Of a stretch of 34,144 bases of DNA, positions 17,614-24,814 are shown piece after piece. The notes beneath the pieces were generated by a model. That model saw nothing but the letters and a program-made list of their open reading frames with translations. It did no database searches and was not told where the DNA came from. Origin of the DNA: Firmicutes bacterium UBA5774 (lineage in GTDB: Bacteria > Bacillota > Clostridia > Peptostreptococcales > Anaerovoracaceae); the NCBI GenBank assembly GCA_002418625.1, contig DIEM01000016.1, forward strand, positions 489 to 34,632, written 5' to 3'. Within the stretch, counting starts at the first letter, position 1. Every line of letters begins with the position of its first letter. Made by a program: the position numbers and the translations under genes.

Positions 17614-18879
17614 ATGAAAAATTTAGGAATAATAGCAGAATACAACCCTTTCCATAACGGTCATAAATATCATTTGGAGGAATCGAAAATGATCACAGGC
17701 TGCGACCGAAGCATCTGTGTCATGAGTGGTAATTTTCTCCAGCGGGGTGAGCCGGCTATTTTCGACAAGTGGCTTCGGGCAGAGATCGCTGTCCGCAATG
17801 GTATTGATCTTGTGTTTGAACTGCCGTTTGCTTATGCCTGCAATAATGCCGAATATTTCGCGAAAGGCGCCGTCGGTTTATTGAATAGCCTCGGATGCGT
17901 CTCCGACTTGTCTTTTGGAAGCGAAACGGGTGAAATCAGATCACTGGAGCAGGCAGCTCAAGCGATGATGGACGAGGGGCCGGATTATTCCGAATCGATC
18001 AGGCGCGAGCTGAAGAGCGGCGTTTCATATGCGAAAGCGCGTTATGAGTCGTATAGGAATCTTATGGGCGAACATGCCGCGGCAGCATTGAACAACCCGA
18101 ACAATATATTGGCCGTGGAATATATAAGGCAGTGCATGGTACTGAATAGCGATATGAAATTAAATACGATCAAGAGGACCGGCGCAGGTTATTCAGAAAA
18201 AAACATTCAGGGAAACATAGCCAGTGCGACGGCTATTCGGCATATGATGCTTGAAGAGTCCAAGCCTATCGAAGAATTGTCATCCGTTATTCCGATCGAA
18301 ACGATTATGGCCATACAAAGCGGGTTTTCCGGGAAGCTTACAGTTTGGGAGGATTTCCATACGCTAATAGCTTATAAGATAATATCTTCCTCTCATGCGG
18401 AATTGAACGGAATCTTTTCAATAACGGAAGGTCTTGAAAACAGGATCAAAAAAGCTGTGCGCAAATCCAGCAGTGTCAGGGATCTCATAAAAGGAATAAA
18501 ATCAAAACGCTATACGGAGACAAGGATCCAAAGAATATTGATTCACATGCTGCTTGGACTTACGAGGGAGAAAATGCAGAACATGTCCGGAAAAGCCCTG
18601 TATGCCCGCGTGCTGGCGATGAATGAAAATGGTGCGGCTATCTTAAAGGATATCAGAAACAGTGAATGCGCTTCGATCCCCATATTGACCAATATAAACC
18701 GGGAAGCGGATAAATATCCGGACATCGGAGAATTGCTGGATCTTGACATATTGGCTTCGGATATCTACAATCTAGCCGGATCCAAACCTATTCACATGAA
18801 TTCCGATCATGTGAAGAAGCCATATTATCAGAGTATTCAAGACATTAAGCAAAAAAGGATTGAAAAAAATCATTTTTAA
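17614..18879 (+). CDS. tmcAL: tRNA(Met) cytidine acetate ligase TmcAL (YlbM family)
   Basis: Forms N4-acetylcytidine at the wobble base of elongator tRNA-Met using acetate and ATP. The product of 421 residues matches the family length. The nucleotidyltransferase motif is IIAEYNPFHNGHKYHLE (His14 and His17 of HxGH), followed by CVMSGNFLQRGEPAIFDK. AAGGGA lies 5 nt before the ATG. Upstream there is only 11 nt between the previous terminator and the start codon, so its promoter is not obvious. ackA, whose product handles acetate, follows after 44 nt; the synteny is common in Bacillota. Confidence 0.93.
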   Translation: MKNLGIIAEYNPFHNGHKYHLEESKMITGCDRSICVMSGNFLQRGEPAIFDKWLRAEIAVRNGIDLVFELPFAYACNNAEYFAKGAVGLLNSLGCVSDLSFGSETGEIRSLEQAAQAMMDEGPDYSESIRRELKSGVSYAKARYESYRNLMGEHAAAALNNPNNILAVEYIRQCMVLNSDMKLNTIKRTGAGYSEKNIQGNIASATAIRHMMLEESKPIEELSSVIPIETIMAIQSGFSGKLTVWEDFHTLIAYKIISSSHAELNGIFSITEGLENRIKKAVRKSSSVRDLIKGIKSKRYTETRIQRILIHMLLGLTREKMQNMSGKALYARVLAMNENGAAILKDIRNSECASIPILTNINREADKYPDIGELLDLDILASDIYNLAGSKPIHMNSDHVKKPYYQSIQDIKQKRIEKNHF

Positions 18880-18887
18880 CATATAAT
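18860..18887 (+). promoter_or_regulatory. Predicted sigma-A promoter of ackA
   Basis: TTGAAA (18860-18865), 16-nt spacer, TATAAT (18882-18887). The -35 lies inside the last codons of tmcAL. Confidence 0.7.
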
Positions 18888-18923
18888 CAATAGTGTTGAA
18901 TAAAATAACAGGAGGCTGAATTA

Positions 18924-20123
18924 ATGAAAGTATTGGTAATAAATTGCGGGAGTTCTTCTCTGAAGTATCAGGTCCTGGATATGAGCACCGAAACGCTTCT
19001 CGCAAAAGGTCTTGTTGAAAGGATCGGGATCGAAGGATCCGTTTTGAAGCATGAAAAGGAAGGCGCCGATAAATATGTCCTGGAAACACCGATGAAGACT
19101 CATAAAGAAGCGATCGGCCATGTATTGGAAAGCGTAGTGGACCCGGTTCATGGCGTTGTGGCCAGCATGGATGAGATCACCGCGGTAGGACATCGCGTTG
19201 TGCATGCAGGCGAAAAATACAGCGGATCAGTATTGATAACAGAAGACGTGATGCATGCGCTTGACGAATGCACTGAGCTTGCGCCTTTGCATAATCCTCC
19301 AAATATTCTTGGGATAAGAGCGTGTCAGGAATTGATGCCGACAACGCCGATGGTTGGAGTTTTTGATACGGCATTCCACCAGACGATGCCTAAGGAAGCG
19401 TTTGTTTACGCGATCCCATATGAGTATTATGAAAAATACGCGATTAGAAGATATGGATTCCATGGAACAAGCCACAGATTTGTTTCCGAAAGAGCTGCAG
19501 CCATGCTCGGCAAGGCTGTGGCCGATGTTAAAGTCATCACGTGTCATCTGGGCAATGGCGCGAGCGTCGCTGCTGTCAAAGGCGGCAGATCGATAGACAC
19601 CAGCATGGGATTCACACCGCTTGAAGGTCTTGCAATGGGCACCAGATCGGGAGATATTGATCCGGCTATCATCTCTTTCATCAAGGACAAGGAAGGCTTG
19701 AACGCCAGCGAAGTCACTTCGATATTGAACAAGAAATCAGGCGTACTCGGTATATCGGGTGTCAGCAGCGATTTCAGGGACATCGAAACTGCCGCGGCAG
19801 GCGGAAACGACAGGGCTCAGCTTGCACTTGACGTATTTGCACTGAAAGTCAAAGCCTATATCGGAGCGTACATGGCAGAGCTCAACGGCGCGGACGCTAT
19901 TGTGTTCACGGCTGGCCTCGGAGAGAACGGCATCAGCATGCGCATGAGCATCTGCAAGGATCTGGAAAATTTGGGCATAAAAATGGATGCGGACAGAAAT
20001 AATATCAGAGGCAAGGAAACTGAAATCAGCGCTGCAGACTCAAAGGTCAAAGTATTCCTGATTCCGACAAATGAGGAGCTTGTTATTGCAAGAGACACAA
20101 AAGAGATCATCGAAGCCCTTTAA
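18924..20123 (+). CDS. ackA: Acetate kinase
   Basis: Interconverts acetyl phosphate + ADP and acetate + ATP, the ATP-yielding step of acetate fermentation. The product of 399 residues has the full family set: Asn7 in VINCGSSSLKYQ, GHRVVHAGEKYSGS, FDTAFHQTMP, RRYGFHGTSHRFV, CHLGNGASVAAV, MGTRSGDIDP, TAGLGENG and the C-terminal Glu in NEELVIARDT. AGGAGG lies 8 nt before the ATG. It has its own promoter. The usual partner pta is not adjacent, and the yceD-type gene often found between ackA and rpmF is absent. Confidence 0.97.
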   Translation: MKVLVINCGSSSLKYQVLDMSTETLLAKGLVERIGIEGSVLKHEKEGADKYVLETPMKTHKEAIGHVLESVVDPVHGVVASMDEITAVGHRVVHAGEKYSGSVLITEDVMHALDECTELAPLHNPPNILGIRACQELMPTTPMVGVFDTAFHQTMPKEAFVYAIPYEYYEKYAIRRYGFHGTSHRFVSERAAAMLGKAVADVKVITCHLGNGASVAAVKGGRSIDTSMGFTPLEGLAMGTRSGDIDPAIISFIKDKEGLNASEVTSILNKKSGVLGISGVSSDFRDIETAAAGGNDRAQLALDVFALKVKAYIGAYMAELNGADAIVFTAGLGENGISMRMSICKDLENLGIKMDADRNNIRGKETEISAADSKVKVFLIPTNEELVIARDTKEIIEAL

Positions 20124-20143
20124 AGACAAACGGCAGAAAAATG

Positions 20144-20172
20144 TTGACAGTGTGTCTGCCGTGCAATATAAT
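20144..20172 (+). promoter_or_regulatory. Consensus sigma-A promoter of rpmF, with -35 inside an inverted repeat
   Basis: TTGACA (20144-20149), 17-nt spacer, TATAAT (20167-20172): a perfect match to consensus. A 7-bp inverted repeat, CGGCAGA (20131-20137) and TCTGCCG (20155-20161), brackets the -35 box. Confidence 0.85.
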
Positions 20173-20211
20173 TATATTCGTTAGTTTTATGGGACAAGGA
20201 GGTGTTTTAGG

Positions 20212-20394
20212 ATGGCAGTTCCAAAGAGGAAAACTTCAAAGGCTAGAAGAGATAAAAGAAGATCTCCGAATATGAAAAAGTCCTTGCCAGGTTTATCGAT
20301 CTGTCCGCAGTGTCATGAACCGAAGCTTGCTCATAGAGTATGCCCGAATTGCAATTACTATGACGGTAAGGAAGTTATCGCTTCAGAAGCGTAA
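20212..20394 (+). CDS. rpmF: 50S ribosomal protein L32 (zinc-ribbon form)
   Basis: Small basic protein of the large ribosomal subunit. The 60-residue product begins AVPKRKTSKARRDKRRS after Met, the L32 signature, and has four zinc-ligand cysteines at 31, 34, 44 and 47 (CPQC and CPNC). AAGGAGG lies upstream of the ATG. A perfect promoter on one side and a 13-bp terminator on the other make it monocistronic; the plsX/fatty acid genes that often follow are not here. Confidence 0.97.
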   Translation: MAVPKRKTSKARRDKRRSPNMKKSLPGLSICPQCHEPKLAHRVCPNCNYYDGKEVIASEA

Positions 20395-20401
20395 TGAATT
20401 G

Positions 20402-20436
20402 AATTGGAAGCTGCCATGCAGCTTCCAATTTTTTTA
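20402..20436 (+). terminator. Strong intrinsic terminator after rpmF
   Basis: A perfect 13-bp stem, AATTGGAAGCTGC with GCAGCTTCCAATT, closes on a CAT loop and is followed by a T-rich run. It starts 8 nt after the rpmF stop. Confidence 0.93.
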
Positions 20437-20481
20437 CCGGATCGGGATCGTCTGCCAGGTGGTTTAATGGAGGGATATTAT

Positions 20482-20622
20482 TTGTTAAGCGATACTTTTG
20501 TTTTTTTTATCATAGCCATTTTTTTAATAATTTTGGTTTCGATCCAGTTTACATTGAATAAAATCTTAAAGACCCTGAATGATATCAGGGCAGGAAGACG
20601 TTTAGACGATTCGAGACACTAG
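20482..20622 (+). CDS. Small single-pass membrane protein, 46 residues, unknown function
   Basis: The open frame goes back to 20404, but that ATG lies inside the rpmF terminator. TTG 20482 has GGAGGG (20469-20474) 7 nt upstream and gives a 46-residue product. Residues about 4-24 (FVFFIIAIFLIILVSIQF) form one hydrophobic helix, followed by a short amphipathic, basic tail ending in LNDIRAGRRLDDSRH. The good ribosome site and the terminator shortly after the stop support a real gene. I recognise no family. It has no evident promoter of its own between the rpmF terminator and the start. Confidence 0.6.
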   Translation: MLSDTFVFFIIAIFLIILVSIQFTLNKILKTLNDIRAGRRLDDSRH

Positions 20623-20642
20623 ATATTGCAATGCGTACCATG

Positions 20643-20672
20643 AGAGCATGCCTTTCCGGCAGGCTCTTTTTT
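20643..20672 (+). terminator. Intrinsic terminator after the small membrane protein gene
   Basis: GAGCATGCC (20644-20652) pairs with GGCAGGCTC (20658-20666), with one A-G mismatch and a 5-nt loop, followed by six T. Confidence 0.85.
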
Positions 20673-20695
20673 ATCGGCATTTTTGCTGTGGGGTA

Positions 20696-20724
20696 TTGAC
20701 AAGGCACGAAATTCGAATTATAGT
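20696..20724 (+). promoter_or_regulatory. Predicted sigma-A promoter of the trmB-like/lysA/dapL operon
   Basis: TTGACA (20696-20701), 17-nt spacer, TATAGT (20719-20724), 45 nt before the regulator start codon. No riboswitch-like leader follows. Confidence 0.8.
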
Positions 20725-20747
20725 ATTACTAAACAGGAACACTATAT
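20719..20747 (+). promoter_or_regulatory. Candidate operator overlapping the -10 and start site of the trmB-like gene
   Basis: A perfect 11-nt palindrome TAGTATTACTA occupies 20721-20731, overlapping the -10 box. A wider inverted pair TATAGT / ACTATA lies at 20719-20724 and 20741-20746. The position is that expected for autorepression; binding by the encoded regulator is inference. Confidence 0.45.
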
Positions 20748-20768
20748 TTGATTTGGAGACGGATTTTA

Positions 20769-21476
20769 ATGGATACAGTGGAATTATTGACACAATTCAA
20801 CCTTACCAGGCAGGAGGCTTCCATTTATTTGACGCTTCTTTCAGAAGGGGAGCTCAATGGTTATGAAGCTGCAAAGCTGACAGGAATATCCCGTTCCAAT
20901 ACATACAACTCTTTGGCGGCACTTGTTGAAAAAGGAGGCGCTTTTGTGGTCGAAGGCTCTGTTGTCAGATATGCTCCGGTGCCGATCGGCGAGTTCTGCG
21001 ATAATAAAATTAGAAAGCTGCTGCAGACAAAAGAAGAACTCATAAAGAACATTCCCCGAAAAAGGGAAGAAATTGAAGGATATATCACAATCAAGGGCGA
21101 GACCCATATATTGAACAAGGTCCGGAATATGATCTCCGAAGCGAAGGAAAGGGTATATCTCTCGGTATCCGAGCAGATACTCGAATATATACTTCCCGAT
21201 ATCGAAGACGCTATCGGCAGAGGTCTTAAGATGGTCCTGATCACCAACAAGCCATATCGCCTCGAGGGGGCGACGGTTTATCATAACGAGGAAAAGCCTC
21301 AGCAGCAAATCAGACTGATTGCCGATTCGTCCAATGTGCTGACCGGGGATATCGATCATGGCGAATATTCTACCTGTTTGTATTCCAAAAAGAAAAACCT
21401 GATCGATTTATTCAAGGATTCAATGAAAAATGAAATCAGGCTTATAGAAATGATGAAGGGAAGAGAAGAAACATGA
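20769..21476 (+). CDS. TrmB-family transcriptional regulator
   Basis: Predicted DNA-binding regulator of 235 residues. An N-terminal winged helix (about residues 1-70; LTRQEASIYLTLLSEGELNG then GISRSNTYNSLAALVEKGG) has the TrmB pattern of helix-turn-helix and wing. The C-terminal half (from about residue 100, ILNKVRNMISEAKERVYLSV) resembles the TrmB/phospholipase-D-like effector domain. Archaeal TrmB proteins sense sugars; the effector of this one is unknown. ATG 20769 is used; the open frame extends to a TTG at 20748 whose codons contain the GGAG ribosome site. It overlaps lysA by ATGA, so both are made together, and it sits behind a palindrome overlapping its own promoter. I infer control of lysA-dapL and itself. 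Confidence 0.85.
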   Translation: MDTVELLTQFNLTRQEASIYLTLLSEGELNGYEAAKLTGISRSNTYNSLAALVEKGGAFVVEGSVVRYAPVPIGEFCDNKIRKLLQTKEELIKNIPRKREEIEGYITIKGETHILNKVRNMISEAKERVYLSVSEQILEYILPDIEDAIGRGLKMVLITNKPYRLEGATVYHNEEKPQQQIRLIADSSNVLTGDIDHGEYSTCLYSKKKNLIDLFKDSMKNEIRLIEMMKGREET

Positions 21477-22714
21477 AACAGACATTTGTCAATTATGACC
21501 GGTTGAAGGAAATAGTCCGCGAATATCCAACGCCATTCCATCTTTACGACGAAAAAGGCATTCGCGAAAACGCTCGAAGATTAAAGGATGCATTTTCATG
21601 GAACAAGGGATTCAAAGAATATTTTGCGGTCAAGGCGACCCCCAATCCTTCGATATTGCGTATATTGAAAGAAGAAGGCTGCGGAGTGGATTGCTCGACG
21701 CTTACTGAACTCATGATGGCTGAAATGGCTGGATTCAAAGGCGATGACATCATGTTCACATCTAATGTCACACCTGAACGGGATTTTGTTGTTGCAAGGG
21801 AAATGGATGCCTATATCAATCTTGACGATATCACGCATATAGATTTTCTGGAAAAGGTGACAGGCGGCTTGCCTGAAACCATAAGTTGCCGTTATAATCC
21901 GGGAGGGGCTTTTTCAATAAACAATACCATTATGGATACCCCTAATGAGGCAAAATACGGCTTTACGCGAAAGCAGCTGACGCAAGGCATAGAAAAGCTT
22001 ATGGCAAAGGGTGTCAAGCATTTCGGACTCCATGCGTTTCTTGCCAGCAACACCGTGGCAAATGAATACTATCCGGCTCTCGCGGCCATCCTTTTCCGGA
22101 CAGCCGTTGAACTGAAGCGTGAAACAGGTGCGCACATAGCATTCATCAATCTTTCGGGCGGTATCGGCATTCCTTATCGTCCGGATGAGACGGCGGCTGA
22201 TATCATGGAAATCGGAAACGGTGTCCGAAAAGCCTTCGAGGAAATACTGGCACCTGCAGGCATGGGCGATGTAGCGATCTATACGGAGCTTGGAAGATTC
22301 ATGCTGGGGCCTTATGGCTGCCTGGTCTCGACCGTGCTGCATAAAAAACATATCCACAAAGACTATATAGGACTTGATGCCTGCGCTGCGAATCTCATGC
22401 GCCCGGCCATGTATGGATCGTACCACCACATCACTGTCATGGGGAAGGAAAATGAACCATACGATCATCAATATGACGTGACGGGAGGACTTTGCGAAAA
22501 TAACGATAAATTTGCTGTCAACAGAATGCTTCCCGCTATAGACATCGGAGACCTGGTCGTCATACACGATACAGGCGCTCACGGATTTGCCATGGGCTAT
22601 AATTACAACGGTAAACTGCGCTCAGCGGAGATATTGCTCAAGGAAGATGGAAAAACTGAGATGATCAGGCGTGCCGAGACGCCGGATGATTATTTTGCGA
22701 CGTTTAATTATTAA
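21473..22714 (+). CDS. lysA: Diaminopimelate decarboxylase, PLP fold-type III
   Basis: Last step of lysine synthesis: meso-diaminopimelate to lysine and CO2. The product of 413 residues has the PLP lysine Lys54 (YFAVKATPNPS), SGGIGIPYRP, ELGRFMLGPYG, the CENNDKFAVNR segment equivalent to the usual CESxD substrate motif, and a C-terminal DTGAHGFAMGYNYNG matching the family's DAGAY.xxxxxxYN pattern. The second barrel motif reads GLHAFLASN instead of the common GLHFHIGSQ, so this is a diverged subgroup; related PLP decarboxylases (ornithine, carboxynorspermidine) are the alternatives. Co-location with dapL, dapA, dapB and asd argues strongly for LysA. It is coupled to the TrmB-like gene by ATGA. 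Confidence 0.87.
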   Translation: MKQTFVNYDRLKEIVREYPTPFHLYDEKGIRENARRLKDAFSWNKGFKEYFAVKATPNPSILRILKEEGCGVDCSTLTELMMAEMAGFKGDDIMFTSNVTPERDFVVAREMDAYINLDDITHIDFLEKVTGGLPETISCRYNPGGAFSINNTIMDTPNEAKYGFTRKQLTQGIEKLMAKGVKHFGLHAFLASNTVANEYYPALAAILFRTAVELKRETGAHIAFINLSGGIGIPYRPDETAADIMEIGNGVRKAFEEILAPAGMGDVAIYTELGRFMLGPYGCLVSTVLHKKHIHKDYIGLDACAANLMRPAMYGSYHHITVMGKENEPYDHQYDVTGGLCENNDKFAVNRMLPAIDIGDLVVIHDTGAHGFAMGYNYNGKLRSAEILLKEDGKTEMIRRAETPDDYFATFNY

Positions 22715-22739
22715 TGGGGATATTGAAAGGAAGGATCAT

Positions 22740-23975
22740 ATGGCGTTTATCAATGAAAACTATATCAAATTACCAGGAAGCTATTTGTTTTCAGAAATAG
22801 CTAAGCGGGTCAATACGTTCAAAAGCGAGCATCCCGAAGCGGAAATCATCAGGCTGGGCATAGGAGATGTTACGAAACCGTTGCCGAGCGCGGTCATAAA
22901 CAGTTTGCACAAGGCTGTGGATGAAATGGCTTGCGAAAGCTCATTCAGAGGATATGGGCCCGAGCAGGGCTACAAATTTCTTATTGAAAAAATCATCGAA
23001 TTCGACTATGCTGCCAAAGGCATCGATTTGAATACCGATGAAGTATTCGTAAGTGACGGATCTAAAAGCGATACTGCCAATATTCAGGAAATATTCGGAG
23101 CTGACAACAAAATTGCAGTAACAGATCCTGTTTATCCAGTCTATGTCGACAGTAACGTAATGGCCGGAAGGACCGGAACACTTGGGACAGATGGCAGATG
23201 GTCCAATATTGTTTATATTCCCTGTACTGCCGAAAACGGATTCATACCTGAACCGCCCGCAGAGAAGGTGGATCTCATCTATCTCTGTTTTCCAAACAAT
23301 CCAACCGGCACGACGATTTCAAAAGAAGATCTTAAGAAATGGGTAGAGTATGCAAAAAACAACAGGGCCATCATATTATACGATGCGGCATATGAAGCAT
23401 ATATCCAGGAAGAAAACGTTCCGCACAGCATATATGAAATCGAGGGTGCGAAGGAAGTCGCCATCGAATTCCGAAGTTTTTCCAAGAATGCCGGGTTTAC
23501 CGGGACAAGATGCGCGTATACAGTCATTCCGAAGGAGGTTCTTGCATATACTTCAGCAGGCGAAGAGATTATGCTCAACAAACTATGGAACAGAAGGCAG
23601 ACGACTAAATTCAACGGTGTTCCATATATCATTCAAAAGGGAGCAGAGGCTGTCTATACAGATGAAGGGCAAAGGCAAATCAAGGCACTGGTGAATTATT
23701 ACATGGACAATGCCAGAATCATCAGGGAAGGCATTAAGAGTATCGGGATCGAAGTATTCGGGGGTGTGAATGCTCCTTATATATGGCTAAAAACGCCAAA
23801 CCGTCAGGATTCCTGGTCGTTCTTCGATAAGCTGCTGCAGGAAGCGAATATAGTCGGAACACCAGGTTCCGGCTTCGGCCCAAGCGGACAGGGTTATTTC
23901 AGGCTCACCGCCTTTGGAAGCAAGGAAAATACAGTTGAAGCTATCGAAAGATTCAAGACCAGACTCCGTTTATGA
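22740..23975 (+). CDS. dapL: LL-diaminopimelate aminotransferase
   Basis: Converts tetrahydrodipicolinate directly to LL-diaminopimelate with glutamate as amino donor, bypassing the succinyl and acetyl branches. ATG 22740 with GAAAGGAAGG upstream gives 411 residues, the DapL length; the frame extends to 22671 inside lysA. Motifs: KLPGSYLFSEIAKRV at the N-terminus, RLGIGDVTKPLP, VSDGSKSDTANIQ, TDPVYPVYVDSNV, CFPNNPTGT, YDAAYEAYI and PLP-lysine Lys249 in RSFSKNAGFTGTR. It starts 25 nt after lysA and ends the operon. dapD/dapE/acetylase genes are absent from the window. Confidence 0.96.
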   Translation: MAFINENYIKLPGSYLFSEIAKRVNTFKSEHPEAEIIRLGIGDVTKPLPSAVINSLHKAVDEMACESSFRGYGPEQGYKFLIEKIIEFDYAAKGIDLNTDEVFVSDGSKSDTANIQEIFGADNKIAVTDPVYPVYVDSNVMAGRTGTLGTDGRWSNIVYIPCTAENGFIPEPPAEKVDLIYLCFPNNPTGTTISKEDLKKWVEYAKNNRAIILYDAAYEAYIQEENVPHSIYEIEGAKEVAIEFRSFSKNAGFTGTRCAYTVIPKEVLAYTSAGEEIMLNKLWNRRQTTKFNGVPYIIQKGAEAVYTDEGQRQIKALVNYYMDNARIIREGIKSIGIEVFGGVNAPYIWLKTPNRQDSWSFFDKLLQEANIVGTPGSGFGPSGQGYFRLTAFGSKENTVEAIERFKTRLRL

Positions 23976-23997
23976 TCATTTTTGCTTGGCAAACAAA

Positions 23998-24028
23998 AAG
24001 GCTTGGGATAGAAAATATCCCAAGCCTT
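23998..24028. terminator. Bidirectional terminator between dapL and dapB
   Basis: A perfect 13-bp stem, AAGGCTTGGGATA with TATCCCAAGCCTT, around a GAAAA loop. On the minus strand a T-rich run follows directly, so it best serves the asd-dapA-dapB operon; on the plus strand the T-run comes a few bases later. Confidence 0.9.
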
Positions 24029-24052
24029 CATATTATTTTTGGAAGACAGCCA

Positions 24053-24802
24053 TCAGACGATATCCTCCATAGAATAGAGGCCGATGTCTTTTGTGAACAG
24101 GAACTTAGCGGCTTTAAGCGCGCCGCGTGCAAAAATATCCCGCGACAGGGCGGTATGTGTGATTTCGATCACTTCGTCCGGACCGGCAAAAATGATTGTG
24201 TGTTCCCCCGGTATCGTGCCTCCGCGAACGGCATGGATGCCAAGTTCATTGATTTTGCAGTCGTCCGCATTGCTGTGTCTGCCGTAAATATAATCCTTTT
24301 TGATCAAACAGGAATTGTTGACAGCATCAGCAAGAAGCAGCGCCGTGCCGCTTGGAGAGTCCTTTTTCTTATTGTGGTGCTTTTCAACGATTTCGATATT
24401 GTAGTCCTCTTCAAGCACGGGAACGATCTCTTTCAATGCCTTAGCGATCGTATTGATGCCAAGAGACATGTTTGCCGTATGAAATACAGGAATCTTCGTG
24501 GCGGCTTCACGCACGAGGGCACGCTCCATGTCGCCAAGCGCTGTCGTTGCGATGACGACAGGCGTTTTAGACTTGATGCAATAGTCAAGAAGTTCACCGA
24601 CGGCGGAATGATGTGAAAAGTCGATGATGACGTCGGCCTTGTGCCCGCAATCCATTGGGGACATATAAAGCTTGAATGGCGTCGGACCATCGATATTCTT
24701 ATCGATTCCCGCTATGACTTCAAGTTCGTCGTCTTCTTTGATCAGCTGCTGCAGGACTTTTCCCATTTTCCCGTTACAGCCATGCAGAATGATTTTTATC
24801 AT
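24053..24802 (-). CDS. dapB: 4-hydroxy-tetrahydrodipicolinate reductase
   Basis: NAD(P)H-dependent step producing tetrahydrodipicolinate, the DapL substrate. The product of 249 residues has the nucleotide-binding start IIKILHGCNGKMGK-like (HGCNGKMG at residues 7-14), DFSHHSAVGE, and the substrate site EKHHNKKKDSPSGTALLLAD with His152/His153. The C-terminal ITHTALSRDIFARGALKAA is typical. GGAGG upstream of the ATG. It is the last gene of asd-dapA-dapB, 12 nt after dapA. Confidence 0.96.
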   Translation of the reverse strand: MIKIILHGCNGKMGKVLQQLIKEDDELEVIAGIDKNIDGPTPFKLYMSPMDCGHKADVIIDFSHHSAVGELLDYCIKSKTPVVIATTALGDMERALVREAATKIPVFHTANMSLGINTIAKALKEIVPVLEEDYNIEIVEKHHNKKKDSPSGTALLLADAVNNSCLIKKDYIYGRHSNADDCKINELGIHAVRGGTIPGEHTIIFAGPDEVIEITHTALSRDIFARGALKAAKFLFTKDIGLYSMEDIV

Positions 24803-24814
24803 GGCAGGTTCCTC

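Noticed and set aside
20404..20481. 72-codon version of the small membrane protein
   Set aside because: Its ATG lies within the rpmF terminator stem and has no ribosome site; the TTG at 20482 does.
23972..24616. 214-codon plus-strand frame opposite dapB
   Set aside because: Antisense to dapB, begins at the dapL stop and runs through the bidirectional terminator.
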